The notes under the pieces are model-generated. The model had not been told where the DNA came from. It saw only the letters and a list, made by a program, of their open reading frames with translations, and made no database searches. Both the position numbers and the translations under genes were made by a program. From NCBI RefSeq assembly GCF_000715075.1, contig NC_134084.1:7504501-7568500 (forward strand): DNA of 64,000 nt, read 5' to 3'. The first letter of the stretch is position 1. The number at the start of each line of letters is the position of its first letter. Source of the DNA: Nicotiana tabacum (Eukaryota; Streptophyta; Magnoliopsida; Solanales; Solanaceae). Shown in pieces: positions 55,843 through 64,000 of the stretch.

Positions 55843-56030
55843 CTCCCTCCGTTCATTTTTACATGTCACGTTTTGACTTTTTACGTCCCTTAAGAAATAA
55901 TAAATAACGTACATAATTTACCATGATACTCGTATTAATTGATGTATAGTCTTAATGGATTTGAAAAATGAGAATATTTTGCTAAGACCAATAAAAATAG
56001 GAATATTCTACCAAGACTAGTCCCGTTGGC
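55843..56030 (+). mobile_element. Stowaway-like MITE end, partial
   Basis: CTCCCTCCGTTC preceded by TA at 55841-55842 is a typical Stowaway (Tc1/mariner) end, followed by TGTCACGTTTTGACTTTT. The matching right end is not found before 56100, so the element is truncated. The right limit is approximate. Confidence 0.55.
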
Positions 56031-57146
56031 GAACATGACGTGCAATTTTTGTTGAAAAAGAATTCTTGGAAGTAGAAAATGAAAATTCATTTTGGTTGGG
56101 CGGGCCTGAATGTTGATTACTGATTAGGCCCATATCTGTAGCCCAAAAAGCCCAAAAATAACTTTGGGCTTGTTAAAATTGCAAATTCATGTAATATTTT
56201 TCTGGCTCTTTAGAAAGGAAATTGTAGAATTAAGGTATATAACTATTCGTCCAACTACTTACACGAGGAATGCATAATATATATGTTTATGTATAATATA
56301 TACGTTTATGTATAATATATGAATAGCTGTGTTTAATTAGCATATATTATATATACTAGCTACAAAAAATAAATATTAAATTTATACGGCTATTTATGTA
56401 CAGATCCCTTAGAAATATTTGTCTTTTACTCTAGATTTTAACAATATGTTACGTAAATAAAATGAATGCTTCATATTGAAGATTTTTCCTGTATACAACT
56501 ATAATATTCAGTAAACGTGGTTAATTTGCATTTACCACTGGCTTATTTTTTGAGAAATAAAAGAGAAAAATTGTTAGGAGAAATTACCCATTGAAAAAAC
56601 CAAGTATGATCCATGATAAAATTTCTTCTTTTATTACTGGAAATTTTTCTTTGATTTTATTTGAATATAATCTAGCCAAGTTGATGCATACAATACAAAT
56701 CTGATATGATAATTTAAAATAAATAATAGTCTGTTATAATCGGTTAAATTACATTGATTATATAAAAATAACGTACACGGATAATATAAAAATTGTAATA
56801 GTTGATATTTGAACTAAGAATATCCATATTATTGTTCGTGTGTATCTCAATCATTTAATCATCCCTCGGGGTCAATAAAATAAAAGCCAATTCCTTATCT
56901 TTATAAAACAGGGCAGTGGCAAAATGGACTTGGAAATTTCATTTTGAAGCTGTTGAAAGACAGTGATGGATCAAAAGTTTGCTTGTTGAGTTTGTGTATT
57001 GATATTTATATAGAAAATTGGGGTATCAACGTACTTCACGGCTAACTGAAACCAATACAGATAATATATTTTCCAAATGAAATGCTATAGGGAGTGTATT
57101 CTAAGAAAGCAAGAATAAAGGATTTTCTTTCTCTCAACATGGCCTG
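56031..57146 (+). other. AT-rich spacer, no gene
   Basis: No ORF of note and no recognised element. 56265-56330 has the short phrase TTTATGTATAATATATACG repeated. Nothing further can be supported. Confidence 0.5.
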
Positions 57147-57582
<436 letters not shown>

Positions 57583-57614
57583 CCTGCCTGTCAAGAAATT
57601 GGAAAGATATTTGA

Positions 57615-58297
57615 GGGCATCTCCAGGGGTGCACTATTTTTTGCACCAAATCTAAATTTGATATTTTTTTGCTCTAATGGAACACCAAATCTTGCACCAT
57701 TATAGTGCATGAATACTGTTACACCAAAATTGGTGCAACACTATTCATCAACATCAAATTTGATTTATTATTATTTTATTCATCTTTTTATTTTTTTGAA
57801 CTTTTAATTTATCATATATTGTGTATATAATTAATTTTATATTAAGATCTTTATAATTTTAATTTTATATCCTATTTTTTTTTATATATTCATTTTTGTA
57901 TATATTATATTTATATAAAATTATAAGTTAATTTTTTTATTATTATAATTGTACAAATAAAAATATAACCATTATTTAATTAAATTTGACTATGATGTAA
58001 TATTTTTTTAATTATCTTTTATCAATAATTTCAGTTTTAGTTGAGTTATCCTTTAAAATAATTTTATAATAAATAATTATATAAATGGTGAATGTGAATT
58101 ATATATGATGAATACGGGAAAAAATAGAATTTGTTTGAAGGAAATAAAAATGAAATTTAAATAGAAGATAATAATATAATATAGAAGAGAGAGAAGAAAT
58201 ATTCTTTTTTGGTGAAAAAAAATGATATAATGGTTGGAGTAAATTTAATGTTACACTATTTTGATGTGAAATTTGGTGTTAGGGTTGGAGATGGCCT
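57615..58297 (+). mobile_element. PIF/Harbinger-like MITE
   Basis: The 683-bp unit starts GGGCATCTCCAGGGG and ends GGTTGGAGATGGCC, with 10 of 11 bases of terminal inverted repeat matching. Subterminal TTGCACCAAAT at the left and AAATTTGGTG at the right are also inverted. The interior is AT-rich without ORFs. The adjacent bases (TGA at left, TTA at right) are compatible with a decayed 3-bp TWA duplication. Confidence 0.65.
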
Positions 58298-58437
58298 TAC
58301 TGATGACATATATACTTCAAGTCAAAGTTTTGCCTTCATATTGTGAAAGCTATATTGTTGGGTTTAACTATATTGGATTTCCTGTTAGGTCAACAGACAA
58401 GACAAATGAGAACAAGATAATTACTATCTCTTTTGTA

Positions 58438-58922
58438 CTCCTTCCGTTTATTACGTTACAGTTTATGCGAACATATTTTTTTCGGTCCATATCAAAAAAG
58501 AATAACTCATTTTTTTTATTTGAAAATAATTCACCTTTATGCACTAGGCTCTATTCTTGTAGGTTCGTATCCCTAGACCTCTGTCATTACTCGTTGTTTT
58601 ATTTGTTTCCATTGTCTCATTACTTTGTTGTTGATGTTATTTTCTTATTGCTTCATTTCTAATGTTCTTGAGCCGAGGATCTTTCGGAAACATCATTTCT
58701 ACCTTCATAAGGTAAGGGTAAGGTCTGCGTATACACTATCCTCTCCAGACCCCATTTGTGGAATTCAATGGGTTTGTTGTCTTTGTTGTCACTTTTATGC
58801 ACTGATTTATAACCACACAAAATATATATGCCTCAATTTATAGCACATGTTCAACGATTTTCTCTTTTTTTTTAAACTCTGTACTCAATCAAATGGATTC
58901 ACATAAATTGAAACGGAGGGAG
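58438..58922 (+). mobile_element. Stowaway-like MITE containing an RTE tail insertion
   Basis: It starts CTCCTTCCGTTTATT and ends AATTGAAACGGAGGGAG, flanked by TA on both sides (58436-58437, 58923-58924). Without the nested RTE piece and one target duplication its length is about 227 bp, normal for Stowaway. The nested insertion at 58546-58788 proves that the MITE was there first. Confidence 0.82.
58546..58788 (+). mobile_element. RTE-type LINE 3' end, 243 bp, nested in a MITE
   Basis: It has CTTGAGCCGAGGATCTTTCG, GGTAAGGTCTGCGTATACAC, CCAGACCCCATTTGTGG and a (TTG)n-like tail. Flanks TCACCTTTATGCACT (58531-58545) and TCACTTTTATGCACT (58789-58803) are a 15-bp target duplication with one mismatch. 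Severely 5'-truncated; no coding sequence. Confidence 0.88.
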
Positions 58923-59018
58923 TATTATTTAGTTGTGAAAAACACCTTCCTGCCTACATTTTGCAAACCATTTACTTAATTACTTTCAATCACTAGATAC
59001 GAGTTTTTATTAATATTC

Positions 59019-59185
59019 TCTATATTCTTAGTTTTGCATGCATTGTAAATCTGAGTTCGCACCGGAAAGCTCTTTTTTGGAGTAAAGTATTTTCTATCAA
59101 AGGCGATTCTATTATCACAATTCGAACTTGAAACTTCTGAATAAGAATGGAAGAGTACTTGTTACTCCACCATAACATTTGATAG
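59019..59185 (-). mobile_element. tRNA-derived SINE
   Basis: On the minus strand the head (from 59185) leads to a B-box-like GTTTCAAGTTCGAATTGTG (59117-59135), then the SINE body strings GAATCGCCTTTGATAG and CTTTCCGGTGCGAAC. A perfect 13-bp duplication TTTATTAATATTC flanks it (59006-59018, 59186-59198). The same family as 59502-59690 by body strings. Confidence 0.82.
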
Positions 59186-59501
59186 TTTATTAATATTCGC
59201 ACTAGATTAAAAGAATAATCTCTTACTCTTCTTTTTTTTAAATTAGTTTTCAACAAATAAACTGAAACTATTCTACGAACTTAATATTAATGCAAAGAAA
59301 ATTTAGGTACTTATTAACATCTACATGTTTGAAAGAATGAGAATGACATAAGTGTAAGGGTGTATGGAAGTAACGAGGTATCATGGTTATATCCAAATGA
59401 TCAAAAATATATATACCTTATTTAATTATTTCTAGCTCCATGGGAAAAAAATATAATACGAAGCTACTCAGAATTTAGGAGAGTTGAAGAAAGAGGTTCC
59501 C

Positions 59502-59690
59502 ATCAACAAGGATTATAGTGTGACGGATAGGATCCTTTTACTCTTAATTAGAGGTCTTGGATTCGAACTAAGATATAGAAAAAATCCTCCTAGAGAACGT
59601 TTCCCCCTTAAATGAGTCTTACTCGATGAGAATTCGAATATAGTCGAGCTCAAATACGGTACTGAAAAACAAAAAAAAGAAAAAGGGGGA
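59502..59690 (+). mobile_element. tRNA-derived SINE
   Basis: A B-box-like GAGGTCTTGGATTCGAAC (59551-59568) is followed by body strings CGTTTCCCCCTTAAATGAG and GGTACTGAAAAACAAAAA, and an A-rich tail. A perfect 16-bp target duplication GAAGAAAGAGGTTCCC flanks it (59486-59501, 59691-59706). Confidence 0.88.
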
Positions 59691-59999
59691 GAAGAAAGAG
59701 GTTCCCCTAACTGAGACAAATATATATATATTAGGTAGTTGACCTTGTGAGAACATATGCTCAAAAATTTCAATTCAAATTGAAGAAATATGCTCTCTTT
59801 TGGTCACCTTTTCAAAAGGTGAGGAAATATTCACATTTGATTGCCCAATTTTCCACATCACTGTCCCCTAAACCTGCCAAAACACTTCCACTTGAATAAA
59901 TAAAATAAAAAAAGGAAAAGCTAAATTTAAAGTAAGTTGTGATTTTAGAAGGTAAAATATTAAAATAATTAATACATTAAATCAGCTTTTGATTAGCTA

Positions 60000-60229
60000 G
60001 GTATCTGCACCGCTTTAGCCTAGTGATCATGAATGAAATGAATTTAGAACCACGAGATCTTAGTTTTAAGTTTTAGCAGAGTCAAAAATATTCGATCATT
60101 CTTTTTCTTATCCGTCAAGTCTTGGTGAAAAGTCTTACTTGGTGTTTGTGCTAGTAGGAAAATAAATACTCTATGAGTTAATTAAATTGCGAACAAATCA
60201 ATTCAAACACTACGATATTATCCAAAAAT
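60000..60229 (+). mobile_element. tRNA-derived SINE (second family)
   Basis: The head has an A-box-like TAGCCTAGTGATC (60017-60029) and a decayed B box near 60060-60075. Body strings are GAACCACGAGATCTTAG, AGCAGAGTCAAAAA, AAGTCTTGGTGAAAAGTC and, at the end, AACACTACGATATTA. ATTAGCTA occurs on both sides (59992-59999, 60230-60237) as a probable target duplication. Confidence 0.75.
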
Positions 60230-60247
60230 ATTAGCTATGGATTTGAG

Positions 60248-60430
60248 AAAGACCAAAAGGTAGCTCGGTACATTCGTATTTCCACAAGGTTCGTATAAGG
60301 GCTACACCCTAAGGGGGTGTGATGTAGGCAGTCAATTTTGATGCAAGTATCAGTGTATAATTTCACGATTTGAACCCGTAACCTATAAGCCATACGGAGA
60401 TAATTTTACTATTGCTCCAAGGTTCCCTTC
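60248..60430 (-). mobile_element. SINE, first of a tandem pair
   Basis: On the minus strand the head GGGAACCTTGGAGCAATAG (A-box region) and the B box GGTTACGGGTTCAAATC (60368-60384) are tRNA-like. The 3' end reads GTACCGAGCTACCTTTT. Flanked by ATTTGAG (60241-60247) and ATATGAG (60433-60439). Confidence 0.75.
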
Positions 60431-60439
60431 CAATATGAG

Positions 60440-60633
60440 ACAGACTAAAAGGGCAGCCCGGTACACGAAGTATCCCGCGTTTACGCATGATTCGGGGAAG
60501 AGCCACACCTCAAAATGCTGTAATGTAGGTATCCTACTCTGGTGCAAACATAAGTGAATAATTTTACGATTTAAACCTATGACCTATTGATCATACGAAA
60601 ACAACTTTACCGTTGCTCTAAGTCTCCTTCTAA
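60440..60633 (-). mobile_element. SINE, second of a tandem pair
   Basis: Same family and orientation as the preceding copy. The 3' end is GTGTACCGGGCTGCCCTTTT. It has a body with GGTGTGGCTCTTCCCCGAAT, a B-box-like GGTCATAGGTTTAAATCG and a head GGAGACTTAGAGCAACGG. Flanked by ATATGAG (60433-60439) and ATTTGAG (60634-60640). Confidence 0.78.
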
Positions 60634-60760
60634 ATTTGAGTTCAGTGGTAATTGCACTGCCACTCTTTGACGGCACGTAACCAAAAAAACCATAGTCAAC
60701 CACGTTCTCTCAACTGTTAACGATGTTTCACCAACCTTTAATTAATAAATTTAAAATTTT

Positions 60761-61109
60761 CAAAAAAAAAAAAAAGAAATCTTTTACTTTGAGTCTCTGA
60801 TCCATTTTGAATGGTAATATGTACGTACTCCCTAAAATTGATTCAATTAAGTTTAGGATACCATTCCACTCATAATTATTTGTTAGCAATGGACGTTGAA
60901 CGGGTTTAAAAAATTATATATTATAGAATTTATTAAATGAATAGCGATAATTATAGAGCCGATCTCACATAATTTGAAACTAATGTATAATAATTAATGA
61001 TTGTATACATAATTTAAACCGAAAACATTAAGTATTTCGCTAGTTGCCGATATTGTAGATTCGCCTTAGTCTGTTCCTCCAAAACGAAAAATAACGAGAT
61101 TCAAGTATT
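60761..61109 (+). repeat. Local direct duplication, unit 1
   Basis: It begins with an A run then TCTTTTACTTTGAGTCTCT. It shares with 61130-61496, in order: GGATACCATTCCACTCATAA, CAATGGACGTTGAAC, AATGAATAGCGATAATTAT, TGATTGTATACATAATTT and CGAAAACATTAA. Non-coding; function unknown. Confidence 0.85.
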
Positions 61110-61129
61110 AGGAATTTAGGACATATACA

Positions 61130-61496
61130 AAAAAAAAAAAAAAAAAAAAAAAATCTTTTACATTGAGTCTCTCATATCAACACAATCCAATCCACATCCA
61201 CAGAGTTGAATCAGTTAAGTGTAGGATACCATTCCACTCATAATTAATTTGTATCAATGGACGTTGAACCGGTTTTAAAAAATTATATATTATATAATTC
61301 ATATAATTAGGGTAAAATGAATAGCGATAATTATGTAGCCGATCTTACATAATTTGAGACTAATGTATACTAGTAAATAGTAATCAATGATTGTATACAT
61401 AATTTGAGCCGAAAACATTAAATGTTTCGCTCGTTGCTGATATTGTAGATATCCGCCTTACCGTTCCTCCAAAAACAAAAAAAATAACGAAAAATG
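61130..61496 (+). repeat. Local direct duplication, unit 2
   Basis: It begins with a 23-24-base A run then TCTTTTACATTGAGTCTCT. It is diverged from unit 1 by scattered substitutions and short indels, so the duplication is old. A-tract starts on both suggest either two copies of an A-tailed element or slippage at the tract. Confidence 0.85.
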
Positions 61497-61682
61497 AATT
61501 AACCATATTCAAAAAAATATTCGCAAAGTTGTATTCAAAGAAAGTATTTGAAATAAATAGGTATATTTTTTATTTTATTTTTTGTATTGGAATCGCTGGA
61601 CCATTTGTGGAGAAGAACCAAAGAAAAATGATTCAGCCTGCTCAAAACCAATTGAGGAGCTCTACCAATTGAGGAGCTCTTT

Positions 61683-61975
<293 letters not shown>

Positions 61976-62264
61976 GGGCTCTCCCACTACAATCAAGTAT
62001 TGCACTTCCTTCTAACAAGTTGCTGAAAGTTAGCAAACGACTTTGTCTAATGGTAGGAGGTTTGTTGTCCTCATACTTTAGTACTTTTCCGTTCGACTGC
62101 AGCACGATACCTGAACTCGAAGCTACTATTAAAAATAATGTTATAAAATAAATGAAATGATTTTTACCCCTTCATTAAAGTACATTTAAAAGACCTGCAT
62201 TCCAACTTCCAATCCAAACATTCAAGCCTCTTAATTCCTTATGGCGGTACAAGAGATAATGAAT

Positions 62265-62455
62265 AATTAATTTCGGGATTAAATTTGATATGAGTTATAT
62301 CCCACGTTTGATTGGAATAAAATCATGGTATAACTAATCCGGGATTAGTTATTCCGGAATTATAGTATTTTTTTTATCCTTACGGGAAGGTAGGATAATT
62401 AATCCCAAAATAATTAATTATAGCATAACTTGTTTCCAACCAAACAACCCCTTAA
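62265..62455 (+). repeat. MITE-like AT-rich dispersed repeat
   Basis: It has TTTCGGGATTAAATTTGATA and AATCCGGGATTAGTTATTCC at left and centre, and GGATAATTAATCCCAAAATA followed by GTTTCCAACCAAACAACCCC at right. The internal GGGATTA/TAATCCC arms are inverted. The ends are not clearly symmetrical. I recognise the style from Solanaceae intergenic repeats but cannot name the family. Confidence 0.45.
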
Positions 62456-63620
62456 TGTCTCTTTAAATTTGAGCTACTTCAACATAATAATATTACTCAT
62501 AGAGCTCAACTTCAATTTGTTAATAGAGTTCCATACATGAATTCTAATAAGATTTCAAACTAAAAACCAAGTTAAATGTATTACTTCCTCCATTGCTCCA
62601 TTTGATGTGGCGAGTTCGAATGTGAGAGTCGAACTATCTAATTTTATATGTTTATGCAGATATAGAAACTTTAAGTCCTTAAAATAAATTTTACATATTT
62701 AAAAATTACATAAAAGTACTAAAGTTACAACATTAATAATTTAAATATTAAAAAGGGTCAAAATTGCGCTTAAACTATCGAAAATAGCTTATTTTTTCTC
62801 TTCATGTGTTAGTACTATAATAAAATATTGTAAAATCGACATCGGACCCCACAATATTAGACTATTTCATCAGTTCGTTGACCAACTGATACACTATGTG
62901 GACCCAATATTCCAACTAGCCGAATTATTGTTCTTTTTTAATTCAAACTTTATCTACTTTAAAAGTATTACGAGGTTTTTATCTTGTTTTTTATTACTAG
63001 AAGAAATAAATACCCTTTAAATAAAGACCTTTGGCCTTTCTCTTTTTACTTTTTTTTTTTTTGCAATGAAATTCTAATTAAAGAACAATTATAGATGTTT
63101 AATGTGCCACTACATATGTTGGGTGTTTATACCCTTGATCAAGCACTAAAATATTTAAATTAAATTAGATTTAGTCAATCTAAGATATTTCTCACATGAT
63201 AAGAATCAGTATGTTAACAACTAATATAAAATTAGTTAATTTAATTTAAATAAGTTTAAATAGAGCGATATGAATAATAAATATTCATATAGCTGACCTC
63301 AAACTTATTTGGAATTATATATACATGTGAATCTCTTTTGCCAAAATTATATACTTTCACGAACATTGCTATCATTACCATTTAATAATTGCATAGGGAT
63401 TGATAAAAAGGAAAAAATGTTCTACCAAGAGTTTCTCAATTCTCATTAGTTATTAGTTAAGATGAAAAGTTCTCGCTCATTCCACCAAACATTTCTTTCT
63501 TAGTAAAGCCATATGGGTTGCCCTAACTAATTAAAATTCATGCCACTATAAAAAGAGATCGTAGCATTAGAATAGTTTGATATTTGGGATTGAGCCTCTC
63601 TTCCTCTAGGGAAATCAATA
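62456..63620 (+). other. AT-rich spacer, no gene
   Basis: Nothing coding. 62748-62790 (AAAAGGGTCAAAATTGCGCT) and 63285-63315 (TATAGCTGACCTCAAACTTA) look like fragments of dispersed repeats. No boundaries can be drawn. Confidence 0.45.
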
Positions 63621-63740
63621 GTGGGCTTCAAGTAAGTCTATAAAGTCAACGAAAAAGCTAATGGAACTGTTGAGGGGTTGAAAGCTAGATTGTTGGCCAA
63701 TGAATAAACACAAATATATTGAGTCGAACCACTTTAGAGA
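63621..63740 (+). pseudogene. Ty1/copia reverse transcriptase fragment
   Basis: One plus-strand frame gives V-G-F-K-stop-VYKVNEKANGTVEGLKARLLANE-stop-TQIY. This is the conserved start of copia RT (the KWVYKVK, DGTVERLKARLVAKGYTQ region). Three or four in-frame stops and its short length show a degraded remnant. No LTR or further pol is visible to either side. Confidence 0.7.
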
Positions 63741-64000
63741 TACGGGAAAGATTTGCCCCAATTTAACGAATCGCATTCCCACGCAACAAATTGCATTCCA
63801 ACCTCGAGGCTTGCTAAAGAGAAAATCTCATTGTAAAGGATTTTCTCAATTCTTATGTCTCGAACTTGAAACCTAAAAATTAATGGTTAAAGATTGCATC
63901 CATCCGATCAATATATTTTGGAGATATCAAACACTTTTTTGATAAACATAAAATTGATTAAAGATGTTCAAATAATAAAAAAGAAAAAAAAAATATCAAA
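63741..64000 (+). other. AT-rich right edge, no feature recognised
   Basis: No ORF or repeat that I can identify. Confidence 0.4.

Noticed and set aside
58273..58662. 129-codon ORF rich in Phe/Leu/Ser
   Set aside because: It crosses a MITE boundary and an RTE insertion, so it cannot be an ancestral coding sequence.

Overview
The window is plant nuclear DNA, very probably from a Solanaceae genome of the Nicotiana/Solanum/Capsicum type. The evidence is the repeat content: LTRs of Tekay-, Athila- and Ogre/Tat-type Ty3/gypsy elements in forms familiar from that family, L1-type LINEs with a C-terminal RNase H, RTE-type LINEs with (TTG)n tails, tRNA-derived SINEs, and hAT-, Stowaway- and Harbinger-like MITEs. 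No intact host gene is visible. The only host-derived coding sequence is a pair of broken F-box-associated genes near 52.8-55.5 kb. No RNA gene, CRISPR array or bacterial-type operon is present.

Layout. 1-2226 is a decayed Tekay-like pol on the minus strand. At 2227 it meets an Athila-like element on the plus strand (LTR, tRNA-Asp-type primer site, broken gag and protease), which is cut off inside reverse transcriptase near 7055. 7056-8377 is LTR-like sequence starting with a ~31-bp tandem repeat. 8378-24540 is a Tekay-type element without recognisable pol. It is split by a complete 9.35-kb non-autonomous LTR element (LARD, 11302-20651) with 2.7-kb LTRs and a perfect GGAGA target duplication. 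24541-25471 is another LTR relic.

25700-51127 holds two decayed LINEs and two large insertions. LINE-A (25700-27861, resuming at 42236) is cut in its RNase H domain by a 14.4-kb gag-only Ogre/Tat element on the minus strand (27862-42230, ACACT duplication). LINE-B (about 42530-45671, resuming at 48384) is cut at the reverse transcriptase YxDD box by a solo LTR (45672-48378, CTTAT duplication) of the same family as the LARD. LINE-B also carries a nearly perfect 333-bp tandem duplication.

51128-64000 is AT-rich and lower in large repeats. It holds the two F-box pseudogenes, one broken by an RTE LINE with a 16-bp target duplication and by a MITE. It then holds a dense cluster of MITEs, SINEs and RTE tails (57.1-60.7 kb), a local duplication (60.8-61.5 kb), two (TA)n arrays of more than 200 bp that each lie inside a MITE, and a short Ty1/copia reverse transcriptase fragment near the right end.

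The parts do not work together as a pathway. The window is best read as a record of nested insertions whose relative order can be reconstructed. The most noteworthy items are the gag-only Ogre/Tat element with its tandem-repeat 3' region and four copies of a hairpin-capable motif, the three LTRs of one LARD family, palindrome arrays in two unrelated LTRs, and (TA)n expansion inside MITEs. All family calls come from reading motifs and termini by eye; no database search or alignment was run.
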